Assembly (NCBI GenBank): GCA_030066195.1
Contig: JASJCB010000012.1
Coordinates: forward strand, 40,864 to 104,863
DNA: 64,000 nucleotides
Source: Acidobacteriota bacterium
Lineage (GTDB): Bacteria; Acidobacteriota; Holophagae; Acanthopleuribacterales; Acanthopleuribacteraceae
Direction of reading: 5' to 3'
The notes beneath the pieces were generated by a model, which searched no databases, was not told the DNA's origin, and saw only the letters and a program-made list of their open reading frames with translations. The position numbers and the translations under genes are program-made. Of this stretch, positions 34,124-43,158 are shown piece by piece. Position 1 is the stretch's first letter. Each line of letters begins with the position of its first letter.

Positions 34124-34413
34124 TAAATTTAGTGCGGAGAGCTTGGTTTGTCAAGTGTGCCGCCTGATTTTTCCGGTTTTCCCTGCTGAGACCATGGTTA
34201 TGCGCAAAGGGTGCGGGCAGCGCGTGGTTTGCGAGCGGTTGGCAAAACTGAAAAACCAAATAGATAAAATGGCTTTGAAGTAATCATTTTTAAAGAACTT
34301 CCATGAAGTGGTGGGAGCAGGGGTGCTCACAAAGTCATAAGGAACTGGTTTCATCTCACTGGAACCTGGCTTCGCGGAAACCTTTACCATCATGAGGACG
34401 GCAGGACCATACG

Positions 34414-34520
34414 TATTCTAAGCCTTCTTTCCCGGGACGCATCGCTTGGCAGCCGGCTGCCAAGCCTTCCTTCCCGGGCAGTATCGCCTCACAGCGCTCC
34501 TTCGAGCATATTTTCTCCCT
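34414..34520. repeat. 42-bp-spaced TTCCCGGG repeat pair with a palindrome
   Basis: TTCCCGGGA at 34429 and TTCCCGGGC at 34471 are exactly 42 bases apart, with a weak third position at 34513 (TTCTCCC). Around them the units share AAGCCTTC before and ATCGC after the core. Between the cores lies a perfect 22-bp palindrome at 34444-34465 (half GCTTGGCAGCC). Confidence 0.65.
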
Positions 34521-34736
34521 ACTTCGATTACACCCTGAATCATCAATAAACTTGCACAATTCTCTAACTGCCGGTTACAATAAAATTATAATTCAGCGTG
34601 GAATGACCCGAATCCAATTCAACTACTCGTTATGGGGTCGCCCAACTGCTCGCCCCGCGCCCCCAAAGAACCCCGAAACCGCCAACCGACCGCACAAAGG
34701 CCAGTGCGGTGAATCGTGCCCCTTGGAGGTTTGTCC

Positions 34737-34988
34737 ATGTTGCGCAAAGTCAAAGCACTCTTCTTCTCCGTGTCCATGGCCGGCATCCTGACCTTTGGCA
34801 TCGCCGCCTTCCTGACACCCGCCCCCGCCCAGGCCGCCGTGAATTGTGTACCCATCTGCGACCCGGGCCCCTGTCTCTGCACCAACAGCAGCTATCCCTG
34901 TGTGCGCTGGGTCGCCCCGGGCGGCGGCCCCTGCATCAGCCCCCAGATCCTGCCCCAATGCAACCCGGTGTGCATCGGCGGTCAGTAA
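34737..34988 (+). CDS. Small secreted cysteine-rich peptide
   Basis: An 83-residue protein with a clear signal peptide MLRKVKALFFSVSMAGILTF ending APAQA (cleavage about residue 33). The mature part of about 50 residues has eight cysteines in CVPIC, CLC, PC, PC, QC and VC steps with many Pro and Gly, so it is probably cross-linked by disulfides outside the cytoplasm. GGAGGT lies six bases before the ATG at 34737. No relatives recognised; bacteriocin-like, toxin-like and structural roles are all possible. It sits next to the integrase-bearing segment. Confidence 0.75.
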   Translation: MLRKVKALFFSVSMAGILTFGIAAFLTPAPAQAAVNCVPICDPGPCLCTNSSYPCVRWVAPGGGPCISPQILPQCNPVCIGGQ

Positions 34989-35537
34989 GACTCAAACCTG
35001 CTACTAATCCGACATCTGGTCGGCAGAGCGAGGCGCGGTGCGGTCGGGCGTCGAAGGTGTTCGGAACCCTAGCGCGGCCAATCCCGCCCCACGCGTCGCC
35101 GCCGTGAAAACGGCGGCGACGCACCTATCGATCCAATCAAGCCCTCACCATACACCGGTTGATGAAAAGCGTGTGTTTGGCGAAGCCCCCAAGTTCTGAG
35201 CCTGCTAGGGTTGATGGAATACCTTTTTCGGGACAAAAAGAGGCTACCGAGGAGGTGATGGCCGTCGAGCCCCCAATCGTCCTCCCGCCAGGTGCCCAAA
35301 CCGTTGGTTAAATGAGAAAATTGTGGCCGGTTACCGCTGAGACCTTCGCAGGCTCCGGTATTAAAAGCGCCATGCCCGTTGGTGACCGATGTGCGGCCAA
35401 CTACGGCCAAAGTGGCTTGTTTTCTGTTGTTTATCGTAAACGCACAAATAATGGGTTCGGTTGGTGCGGCCAGCTTGACCGAAGCTATACAAACTCCGCG
35501 TCGCGCATGAGTCGCGCACGCACAAGGAGCGTGAACG
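34989..35537. other. Gap between the cysteine-rich peptide and the integrase
   Basis: Contains the 12-bp hairpin at 35094-35121 and otherwise no gene. It is the logical place for one attachment site of the recombinase-bearing element, but I see no long direct repeat shared with the right flank near 40730. Confidence 0.45.
35093..35122. terminator. GAAA-loop hairpin, probable terminator of the secreted peptide
   Basis: CGTCGCCGCCGT (35094-35105) and ACGGCGGCGACG (35110-35121) pair perfectly around a GAAA tetraloop, extended by one more G-C pair. It lies 105 bases after the cysteine-rich peptide stop. No T-tract follows, so termination is likely but not certain. Confidence 0.6.
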
Positions 35538-37043
35538 ATGAAGAACACCCGAGAGAAAGCAAAATTGACCCTGAAGAAGCTGGATTCCCTGACCGGTCAG
35601 AAAGGCCGGCGACACATCGTTAGCGATACCGAAATCGCCGGGTTCCGTGCCGTTGTCGGCGAGAGCACCAAAACCTTTATCCTGGAGAGGAGAATCACCG
35701 GCGTCACCACGGCACCCCAGAAGTTCACCATCGGCCAATACCCCGCCATGCATGTAGAAGTAGCCAGGGACATCGCCAGACGCTGGACCCAGCTTTGCCG
35801 GGACGGTCAGGACCCAACCAGAGTCATCATGGAGCGGAACCAGAAAGACGGCGTGATCTATTCCTTGAAGCCGAAGATCATCAAGCGCATCACCGTCAGT
35901 CATGCCCTGGAACTCCACATCGAGTACAAGAACCCCGCCGAGAGCACCATTCTTTTTTATTCCAACACTCTGAAAACCCAGGCTCCCGACTGGTCGGACC
36001 GCCCGCTTGACGACATCAAGATGGAAGACATCATCAAGCGCGCTCAAAAGGTCGCCGGCGATGTCTCCAACTCCAGAGCAGTCAAGTTGCTCAAGACCAT
36101 CCGCGCCATCTGGAACACGGCCAAGGATTATGCCGACAGCCAGGGTATCCCCTGTCCGGGAAATCCGCTCAAACTCATGCGGGTCCATAAGATGTTCACC
36201 GTGGACCCTAAAAAGGTCGTCATCCCGTTTTCCCTCGTCGGACGCTTCATCGCCCACGCCGAAGAGGTAAGAAACGACCCGACAAGAAGTCAAGGTATTC
36301 GTACGGCCATGCGTCTCTACCTGATCAGCCTGTTTCTGGGTATGCGCAACGGTGAGGCAAGACGCTTGAAATGGGATTACATCGACCTGGAAACCGGCTA
36401 TTTCAAACTACCCGGCCAAATCGTGAAAAACAAGAAGACCCACATCAAGCCCATCGGCCCTTATGCGCTGTCCATCTTCAAAGAACTCTACGAAAGGAGG
36501 CTGCCGGGTAATCCCTACGTCTTCCCCACGCCCTCACGTGAGAAAAAGCACAGGGGAAAACACATCAGCACCCACCGCGCCGGTGAAGCGGTCATCCTGG
36601 AAGGCATGCCGGACCACTGCAAGTTCAATCCGCACGCTCTGAGACGAACCTTCATTTCTCTGGCCGATGAAATCAACACGCCCAGGAAGGTCTTGAAAAA
36701 TCTGGTGAACCATATCAGCGGCGACGTAACAGACGGTTACTGTGTCAAAGAATTCAACCCGCAAAAGGAAGGCCCGTACTTAAACCGGATCGAACAAGCC
36801 TTACTGATTTGCCGGGACAAACACAAAAACAATGAGCCCTTGCCAACCCTGGCCATCGACCTTTTCCCAAAAGAATCCGACGCCGAGCTTGAAAAGTTGA
36901 AAAAAGAACGCGACCAACTAGCCCAAGAACAAAGCCGTGTGGAGGCTTTAAAGAAGGAACTCGCGGAGAAAGACGAGCAGCTAAGACAAGCAAAGCTTGA
37001 AATCCAACGCTTGACCCGAGAACTTGAAGACAGAGCCGCTTGA
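35538..37043 (+). CDS. Tyrosine recombinase (phage-type integrase)
   Basis: A 501-residue site-specific recombinase. The N-terminal 100 residues match the arm-binding DUF4102-like module (SDTEIAGFRAVVGESTKTFIL...KFTIGQYPAMHVEVAR). The catalytic domain shows the first Arg in GMRNGEARRLKW (about 268), HALRRTF (about 366) with the His-x-x-Arg, and the nucleophile Tyr in VTDGYC (about 401). An unusual 60-residue coiled coil (LKKERDQLAQEQ...LTRELEDRAA) extends the C-terminus. GGAGCGTGAACG precedes the ATG. It probably moved the segment up to about 40.7 kb. No tRNA is adjacent. Confidence 0.92.
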   Translation: MKNTREKAKLTLKKLDSLTGQKGRRHIVSDTEIAGFRAVVGESTKTFILERRITGVTTAPQKFTIGQYPAMHVEVARDIARRWTQLCRDGQDPTRVIMERNQKDGVIYSLKPKIIKRITVSHALELHIEYKNPAESTILFYSNTLKTQAPDWSDRPLDDIKMEDIIKRAQKVAGDVSNSRAVKLLKTIRAIWNTAKDYADSQGIPCPGNPLKLMRVHKMFTVDPKKVVIPFSLVGRFIAHAEEVRNDPTRSQGIRTAMRLYLISLFLGMRNGEARRLKWDYIDLETGYFKLPGQIVKNKKTHIKPIGPYALSIFKELYERRLPGNPYVFPTPSREKKHRGKHISTHRAGEAVILEGMPDHCKFNPHALRRTFISLADEINTPRKVLKNLVNHISGDVTDGYCVKEFNPQKEGPYLNRIEQALLICRDKHKNNEPLPTLAIDLFPKESDAELEKLKKERDQLAQEQSRVEALKKELAEKDEQLRQAKLEIQRLTRELEDRAA

Positions 37044-37052
37044 GCACAAGAA

Positions 37053-37079
37053 GCGCCGGGTTTACCCGGCGCATTTTCT
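37053..37079 (+). terminator. Intrinsic terminator of the integrase
   Basis: GCGCCGGG-TTTA-CCCGGCGC (37053-37072) followed by ATTTTCT, ten bases after the integrase stop codon. Stem of 8 G-C pairs and a short T-rich tail. Confidence 0.8.
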
Positions 37080-37201
37080 GCCACTGCGCATGGATACCAA
37101 CTAGAACGATGGGGAGCGGGAGCCGTAAGCGGTAATAGCCTGAGTACAAATCAATTAATTGACCCTTTTATTAACTCAATCCTGGTTTTGATTAACCTCC
37201 A

Positions 37202-37389
37202 AAGGGTTCCTTCCCTTCCCTTGATCAGGGCACGATACGCGAGTGTCACCGTGTCCGGCCGGTTGGCTTCACCGCAAGGGGCATGCCTTCACTTCGTTGC
37301 GGCATCCGCCCTTGCATTTCCAGGAACCGGCCGGAAACGGCGACCCCCGCGTGGCGGCCCCCTCGATCAAGGGAAGGGAAGGAACCCTT
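37202..37389. repeat. 188-nt nested inverted repeat upstream of DUF932
   Basis: The outer arms 37202-37226 and 37365-37389 are perfect 25-bp inverted copies (AAGGGTTCC... and ...GGAACCCTT). Inside lie further pairs: TCCGGCCGGTT at 37254-37264 with AACCGGCCGGA at 37325-37335, GCAAGGG at 37274-37280 with CCCTTGC at 37309-37315, and ATGCC with GGCAT around the tip. The whole could fold into one long stepped hairpin ending 21 bases before the DUF932 start codon. Confidence 0.85.
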
Positions 37390-37410
37390 CTCACTTCAAG
37401 GAGGTCGAAC

Positions 37411-38634
37411 ATGACGGCTCAAGTACAACCTTTGGGTATTTACGATAATATCGCCGCCGTCGGCGGGTCCTACATGACCTGGGAGGAAATTGCTCAGGCA
37501 GGGGATCTCCACTTCAACCCGGTCAAGGTGCAGCTCATGCATCCTGACTACCCTGTCCTTGCCAATCAAGTCTTCGCGAGCATGCAGGCCAATGATCTCG
37601 CGGCTGCCGAACAGCACCTTGCCGGCCTTAGGAAATTGAAACTCATCCCGGACGCCTACGCTGTGCTTCGCGATGATACCCGAGAGCCGCTCGGGGTGGT
37701 CGGCAGTCGTTATGAGCCCATCGGCCATGCTGACGGCTTCCGCCTGGTAGACAAGATTATCGGGCAGATGGAGGGCGGGCATTATGTCGCTGCCGGTGCT
37801 ATTGATCAGGGTTCCCGCGTGTGGGGATTGGCTGATTTACGACAATCCACCCATATCCGGGGAACTGATGATCGAACGGATCACTATCTGTTGTTTTCAA
37901 CCAGTCACGATGGTTCTTCCAGTTGGGAAGTTCGCGGCACATCTAACCGGATATGGTGTGGCAACGCGCTGAACTACGAACTTTCAACCAGGGCCAGAAA
38001 CAGTTTCAAGATTCGTCATACCCGGAGTGCACCGGATAAGATTGCCGCGGCCCACACGATCCTTCAAGACTATCTCGGCATGGTGGTGGAATACGACGAG
38101 TTGATGAATCACCTGGCTCGTTGCTCTCTGGGCAAGACGGATGAAGAGCGCGCCAACCGGACGATGCACTTTCTGTTCGAAGTCTTCAAGGTCAGTGCGG
38201 CGCAACGCAAGGACCCTGAATCCATCTCAACCAAGACCAAGAATAAGATCAACCTGGTATTGGGCAACATGGACGATTGTGATGGAGGCAAAGCTACGGC
38301 AACCGCCCATACCGCCTACGGCTTGCTCCATAGTTACACCCGGTACGTAGACAATCAACGACCGGCCCGTGAATCGGGGGGCCGCACCGCACAACAGACC
38401 CGAGCGCAGTCGAGCACTTTCGGCAGCTTTGACCAAACGAAACAAAGTGCCCTGAACTTAATCAAGGAGATGGCCGGCGATATGTCACCGCATCAAATTC
38501 CCGAAAGAAAGGTTTTCGACATGTTGAGCCCCAAGGGAGAAATCGTTCAAGCGATTGAAGCTATGGAGGAAAAACCGAAGAACGACTCGCGGCCTTGGAA
38601 CATCGACCAATCAGAAAGTCGAGGGGCTTCTTGA
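37411..38634 (+). CDS. DUF932 phage/plasmid-related protein
   Basis: A 407-residue protein of the DUF932 (phage/plasmid-like TIGR03299) family: MTAQVQPLGIYDNIAAVGGS at the start, VLRDDTREPLGVVGSRYEPI, YVAAGAIDQGSRVWGLADLRQ, the YLLFSTSHDGSSSWEVRGTSNRIWCGNAL core, and a helical C-terminus with YSRYVDNQRPAR-type motif. These proteins are common on phages, plasmids and integrated elements; their role is not established. The ATG at 37411 follows AAGGAGG; the longer frame to 37243 is only the inverted-repeat leader. It supports a mobile origin for this segment. Confidence 0.88.
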   Translation: MTAQVQPLGIYDNIAAVGGSYMTWEEIAQAGDLHFNPVKVQLMHPDYPVLANQVFASMQANDLAAAEQHLAGLRKLKLIPDAYAVLRDDTREPLGVVGSRYEPIGHADGFRLVDKIIGQMEGGHYVAAGAIDQGSRVWGLADLRQSTHIRGTDDRTDHYLLFSTSHDGSSSWEVRGTSNRIWCGNALNYELSTRARNSFKIRHTRSAPDKIAAAHTILQDYLGMVVEYDELMNHLARCSLGKTDEERANRTMHFLFEVFKVSAAQRKDPESISTKTKNKINLVLGNMDDCDGGKATATAHTAYGLLHSYTRYVDNQRPARESGGRTAQQTRAQSSTFGSFDQTKQSALNLIKEMAGDMSPHQIPERKVFDMLSPKGEIVQAIEAMEEKPKNDSRPWNIDQSESRGAS

Positions 38635-38667
38635 ATGATTCGATTCAAAGGGCTTGATTACATCGAA

Positions 38668-39026
38668 GGTCGCAACACTAATTTTTAGTTGCGCGTAAAA
38701 ACAAATACGAAAAATGGCCAAAAAGTGGTGGATTTTCCTCTTTTTCAGACCGGAACACAATAGAGCCTAAAGGAAAATCGCTATTCCCAGGCGAATGACT
38801 TCGCATTAGACCTCATAGGGTTACCAAACCGGGAATTGCTGATCGGAGGCCGCGGCTCTAATTTTTATTCGTGCATAAAAATAAACACAAAAAATGGCCA
38901 AAAAGAGAGGATTTTCCTCTTTTTAAGGCCGGGACACAGTAGAGCCCAATGGAAAATCACTATTCCCAGGCGAACGACTTCGCATTAGACCTCATGGGGT
39001 TGCCAAACCGGGAATTGTTGTACGAA
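38668..39026. repeat. Imperfect 180-bp tandem duplication
   Basis: Unit 1 (38668-38847) and unit 2 (38848-39026) align end to end, the second one base shorter. Each holds a hairpin (TTTTTA...TAAAAA or TTTTTAT...ATAAAAA), the string ATGGCCAAAAAG, a second hairpin ATTTTCCTC, and about 75 bases equal to the start of the small gene at 38949. In unit 1 the equivalent of its ATG is AAG. Confidence 0.85.
38906..38924 (+). terminator. Intrinsic terminator before the small gene
   Basis: AGAGGA-TTT-TCCTCT (38906-38920) running into TTTT, with an A-run on the other side, so it could work in both directions. The matching place in the first duplicate unit is degenerate. It probably ends transcription from DUF932. 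Confidence 0.6.
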
Positions 39027-39200
39027 AACTACCTTCAGAAAGTTGGTGGGCGCAAATTTGTTGTGACAATGGAAGAACCTAGCGAAGCATGGCCAAAAAC
39101 CTTAGAATTCGAAATTGGAAACACGGGAGTTTCAAGGATTCGTAGTACTTCGGTTGGAGCGGCTATGTTATCTTCATCAAAACCTCCCAGAGCTGGGTAA
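38949..39200 (+). CDS. Small hypothetical protein before the E2-E1 fusion
   Basis: An 83-residue protein, MENHYSQANDFALDLMGLPN...RKFVVTMEEPSEAWPKTLEFEIGN...SSSKPPRAG. It ends in glycine one codon before the next gene starts (TAA directly followed by ATG). Small genes just before E2-E1 fusions sometimes encode the modifier or a target, but nothing here is clearly ubiquitin-like. AT-richer than the host genes. Its first 25 codons are duplicated upstream in a copy that has lost the start codon. Confidence 0.5.
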   Translation: MENHYSQANDFALDLMGLPNRELLYENYLQKVGGRKFVVTMEEPSEAWPKTLEFEIGNTGVSRIRSTSVGAAMLSSSKPPRAG

Positions 39201-40550
39201 ATGAGCGGAAAATATTTTTCATTGCCAAATGTTGAAGAGATTTCTGAGCTTACTATACCTCGAGCACGTTTGTTGTATAATGCAATCACCAAACACCGTG
39301 ACTTCAAAGTTTTGCAAATATACAAAGGTATGGCTGAGAATAATATCACTTTGGAGTATATTACCGTAGATGTAGAATGCGATGAAGTCCCACCAGACAA
39401 TCCTTACGGCATCCATTTCCGGGAGCGACTCGTGTTCTCTATTTCAACAGATAAAAGATACCTAGTAAAAGTTAATGCTTTGCGTAAAGAATTTCCACTT
39501 CTTCTGCATCAGTATAGCGTTGGCGTTAATCAACCTGTAAGCTTATGCCTATACTATGAACCTTCAGAAGTGGTACTACGAACTTGGACGCCAGAAGCTT
39601 TCTTAAAGCGAACACAGTGGTGGTTAGAACAGTCTGCTAGAGGTAACATTCATGCAGCTGATCAACAGGTCGATCAATTGTTTTTTGTCACCAATTATGA
39701 ATTGGTTCTCCCCTGGAACTTTAACGAGCTAAGAAAAGAATCATGCTCTCACTATAATCTTTCTCAATGCCCCCAGCGCCCCGATGGCGGGATTACTTTC
39801 TTTGTGTATTTCTCCAACAGGGAATCTGATGAAAGTATCGCCCTTCTTGAGATCGAATTGCCACCAATTGTCCATGGACAGGTCGAGCGTGAACCGTTTA
39901 CACTCGGTGAGTTATTCGATATCCTGCAATCTAGAAATGCTGATCTACTTACCGCCCTTAAAGAAGCTGTGAAAGAGCGGGTCGGTCAAGATGGTGTTTC
40001 TGTAGAGTCAGATGGATCACACTTAATTATTCTTTTGCATGTACCGGTTTGTCGATCAATTAAAAAGAAGCCGGAGAGAATTATTCGACGCGCTTTTCTA
40101 ATGAAAACTGAAATTCTTAAACTTGGACATAAAATTGGTGCGCTATGGCCTTATGAAAAAAAATATTTCCAAATACCCATTTTTGGTGAGCAAAAGCCTA
40201 CGACAGAGTGGCGAGAAGAAAAGCTCTTTCCTATGGAGGTTCTTCAAGCTAATGATAGCTCAGCTGCTCGTCGACAATCGGGACTTAAAAATAAAGGACC
40301 GGAAGGCGTTCTTGTTGGGGCGGGTTCCCTTGGAAGTTCAATTCTGAACCTATGGAGCCGTTGTGGGTGGGGTCAGTGGACGATCTTGGCCGAGGATGGT
40401 TGGCCCGGGGATACATGTATGGTCTTTTTTCGGCCGAAATCCTTACGTCGAGACGCGAGTATATGCATTTTTGGGGGCGAACTAAGGCATCCGTTTACCC
40501 GGGTTTGGTTTTTCAGGGCGGAGAACATATGCATTGTTGTAAAGACGTAG
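39201..40550 (+). pseudogene. Cap2-like E2-E1 fusion, truncated in the E1 domain
   Basis: Residues about 75-190 match prokaryotic E2 family A: VNQPVSLCLYYEPSEVVLRTWTPEAFLKR with the probable catalytic Cys116, then QWWLEQSARGNIHAADQQ. After a middle domain, the ThiF/E1 adenylation domain begins at EGVLVGAGSLGSSILN (nucleotide loop about 372-377) but stops being recognisable after GWGQWTI. The last 50 residues are unrelated, so the ATP site is incomplete and the E1 cysteine is missing. Intact relatives (Cap2 of CBASS and similar) are about 600 residues. It is an AT-rich remnant; no CD-NTase, JAB peptidase or effector is left nearby. Confidence 0.75.
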
Positions 40551-40776
40551 AGTTCCAACCGCGGTTCTACCCATCAGCGAACGTGTGGGTTTTCTTGGGT
40601 GAGGAAATGGTATGTTTCGGGTTACGGGCGACCTGTCCACGACGCCGGGCGAGTAACGTTTCGATTTGGTCGCGTTCGCCTCGATTTTTGAAAGTTCATA
40701 GAGGCATACTCAGGTCTTTCTTTTGAGCCCCCGAAGGTCCCTGGGAAAACCCTGTTCGTTCAGCCTCAGCGATGAT

Positions 40777-41865
40777 TTAACGAAGGCCGCGTTCGGTTAC
40801 CAGGTAGACCGCGAAGCTGCCCAGCCAGTGGCCGCCCTCGTAGTGCTCTCCGGTGACCGAGGCCAGGCCCGATTCCCGATGTTTCGCGGCCGCCTCGGTC
40901 AGAGCCTCGCGACGCGGGTCGTCCTTGGGCAGGCCCGAAACGATACCTTCCAACATCCAGGCGCGGCTGATGTTCAGGCCGTCCAGATGGGCCAGTTTGC
41001 CGTCGCCCGGATCGGTGACCACGCCCAGCGGCAGCCAGTTCGTACCCGTCTTCTTGGGAATTTCAGGGAGGAAGGCGGTCAGCCAGGACGCGAACTTTCC
41101 GGGTTTCAGCACACGACGCATCAGGTCCGCCTCGGCCAGGCAGGGGGACACAAAGTCCTGGCCGGAGGGTTCGAAAGCCAGGTTGCAACCACGGTCCTTC
41201 ATATGAAAAGTACGGATCTTTTCTTCCAGCAGGGTCGTCAGTTGCCGGTCGTCCCTGGTGCGCGCCCAATCCAGCGCCAGGCCGAAGGCAAACGAGGTCT
41301 GGCTGTGCTCGCCGGTGCGGATGGGGTAGGCCAGCTTGGGCAGCCATTGACGGAAGCGTTCCGCCACCACGGCTTCCAGGGGTTCCAGCACCGTCAGCCA
41401 ACGCTCCGCCCTGGGGTCTTTCCATTCGCGGAGTTCGGCCGCCAGTTGCAGCAGCCAGGCCAGACCGTAGGGGCGTTCGTAGGCGGCGCGGCCCTTAGCA
41501 TGGAAATAGGCGACCTCGCCTTCCATATTGGCCGCGGTGAAGCTTTGGTTCAGCGCCCGCTCGATGCGGTCGGCAAAACCGGCCTCGGGGAACAGCCGCA
41601 ACAGGCGCACCAGCAGCCAGTGGCCGTGTACCGACGAATGCCAGTCGAAGCAACCGTAGAAGGCCGGGTGCAGCACACGCGGCGCGGCGACATCGGCGTC
41701 GCTGTTCATGACGTGGGAGATCTTGTTGGGGTACTCCTGGTGAACACAAGCCAGGGCCAGTTCGGCAAAGCGAGCGGCCTCTTTTTCGCCGACGGTCTTC
41801 ACGGCTTCACCGCCGAACAGGGATGCGGCAATCAAGCCGAAATATAAAGTTGTCTTCCATCGCAA
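40777..41865 (-). CDS. DUF2891 family exported protein
   Basis: A 362-residue protein of the DUF2891 family, probably an (alpha/alpha) toroid as in many sugar-acting enzymes. Recognisable parts are HPAFYGCFDWHSSVHGHWLLVRLLR (about 67-91), RPYGLAWLLQLAAEL, and C-terminal LDGLNISRAWMLEGI plus GGHWLGSFAVYLVT. The first 19 residues (MRWKTTLYFGLIAASLFGG) form a signal peptide. It begins nine bases after the ParA-like gene on the same strand, so the two share an operon. The enzymatic activity is unknown. Confidence 0.88.
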   Translation of the reverse strand: MRWKTTLYFGLIAASLFGGEAVKTVGEKEAARFAELALACVHQEYPNKISHVMNSDADVAAPRVLHPAFYGCFDWHSSVHGHWLLVRLLRLFPEAGFADRIERALNQSFTAANMEGEVAYFHAKGRAAYERPYGLAWLLQLAAELREWKDPRAERWLTVLEPLEAVVAERFRQWLPKLAYPIRTGEHSQTSFAFGLALDWARTRDDRQLTTLLEEKIRTFHMKDRGCNLAFEPSGQDFVSPCLAEADLMRRVLKPGKFASWLTAFLPEIPKKTGTNWLPLGVVTDPGDGKLAHLDGLNISRAWMLEGIVSGLPKDDPRREALTEAAAKHRESGLASVTGEHYEGGHWLGSFAVYLVTERGLR

Positions 41866-41874
41866 AAGGTCACC

Positions 41875-43158
41875 TCATTGTGCGCGCATGGCGGCATCGC
41901 GCCGCATCTTCTGGGCGAGTAGGAGGGGCACCAACTCGCCCTGCTTCAGGATGCGCGCGGTGCCCAGTTCCGTGGCGCGCTTGTTTTGGAACACGTAGCG
42001 CAGGCAGGAAACGATGTACTCGAAATTCTGGTGGATCGTATCGCGCCCTTTGGCCCGGAAGAGCGCCTCGATGGATTTCAACTGGCCGTCCAGGACCACC
42101 TGTCGATCGGGAATCGGCGAAGCGATCTCCCTCGGTTCCGACGCCGGCTCCTTCTTGCGCCGCAAACCGGCCAGGGAGTAGAGTTCCTCCATCTGTCGGG
42201 ATACCTCGTCCATTTTGGGTTTCTTTTCCGGTTTGGGTTGTTCGGCTTTGTCGGCCAGCAGGTAGGGGATGCGGTCCACATTGGCCCGATGATAGCCGGG
42301 TGATTCGTTGATCCAGCCCAGGTTACTGATTTGCAGGCCGCTGGAGATATGGCGGGTAACATTTTCCACCAGGGGTTTAACCGCGGTTTCGTAGGAGGTC
42401 TCCACGCCGTCGAAGCGGTTGAGCACGTAGTAGATGCGGAACCGATGCACGATGTGCCGCAGGATGGCCACGAAGGAGTTGCCGGGCATGCGTTGCGCCA
42501 GCAGTTGCAGAAAGTCGTCCAGGTTGCCCGGCGCGTCCTCGTAGACGTCCTCGGTGCGGTCGATCAGCATGTTGATCTCGCGTGCATCGATGCCCTTGAA
42601 ATGTTGGTAGAGCGGGGAGTCCTTGTGGAATAGTTCGCGCAGTTCGCGGAAGAGGATGGCCTTGGCGATGTCGGAAGCGGCAAGGGTGGCCGCCGGGTGA
42701 TTGGGCGTGAAGACCAGGATACCGGAATTGGCGGGCGGCATGAAATCGATGACGCCCGGATCCAGGCCGGCCTTCAGGTCCAGGATGATGTAATCCGCGT
42801 TCAGGCCGTTGATGGCGTCGATCAGGTAGTTGCGCCAGGTGCGGTTCATATTGGTGATGGCCTCGATCATGTGCCGGGGCGAGGCGATGAACCCGAAGTC
42901 GGCGAACTTGTCGTGGGGGTCCAGCTTGGAACCCAAAGGGGTGATGCATTCCTGAAGCGGCGCGCCCTTCTTGAAGAAGTGGTAGAGATCGCGGCTGACG
43001 GGGGCGTCGATGGTGCCGCGAATGGAGGACGTACCGGTGTCCAGGTCTACCAGAATCGTGCGCCCGTACTGGGAAAGACAAAGCGCCAGGTTGATGGCGA
43101 ACGAGGTCTTGCCGACCCCGCCTTTACCGGAGGATACAGGGATAATACGTTTGGCCAT
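41875..43158 (-). CDS. MinD/ParA-like P-loop ATPase
   Basis: A 427-residue ATPase of the MinD/ParA/FlhG group. The deviant Walker A GKGGVGKT is at 11-18 with the signature lysine, followed by the ILVDLDTGTSS switch and YIILDLKAGLDP (Walker B, near 126). The C-terminal 150 residues extend beyond the usual fold and end in a Lys/Arg-rich helix. There is no ParB or flagellar gene nearby, so chromosome partition is not implied; proteins like this position large structures or act as orphan regulators. Divergent from the carotenoid oxygenase, with a 254-base intergenic region. Confidence 0.88.
   Translation of the reverse strand: MAKRIIPVSSGKGGVGKTSFAINLALCLSQYGRTILVDLDTGTSSIRGTIDAPVSRDLYHFFKKGAPLQECITPLGSKLDPHDKFADFGFIASPRHMIEAITNMNRTWRNYLIDAINGLNADYIILDLKAGLDPGVIDFMPPANSGILVFTPNHPAATLAASDIAKAILFRELRELFHKDSPLYQHFKGIDAREINMLIDRTEDVYEDAPGNLDDFLQLLAQRMPGNSFVAILRHIVHRFRIYYVLNRFDGVETSYETAVKPLVENVTRHISSGLQISNLGWINESPGYHRANVDRIPYLLADKAEQPKPEKKPKMDEVSRQMEELYSLAGLRRKKEPASEPREIASPIPDRQVVLDGQLKSIEALFRAKGRDTIHQNFEYIVSCLRYVFQNKRATELGTARILKQGELVPLLLAQKMRRDAAMRAQ

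Larger units (their letters stand above)
34078..34736. other. 660-base gap with operator and 42-bp-spaced repeats
   Basis: Holds the operator at 34097-34123 next to the minus-strand operon, a pair of 42-bp-spaced TTCCCGGG repeats with a 22-bp palindrome between them (34428-34520), and an AT-rich promoter-like stretch (34540-34620) before the cysteine-rich peptide gene. No gene recognised. Confidence 0.5.

Noticed and set aside
40352..40726. A frameshifted remainder of the E1 domain
   Set aside because: The frame does not contain any E1 motif, so the break is a replacement rather than a frameshift.
35266..40733. Attachment sites of the integrase
   Set aside because: The longest shared string near the two edges is about 8 bases (GAGCCCCC), too short to be convincing.
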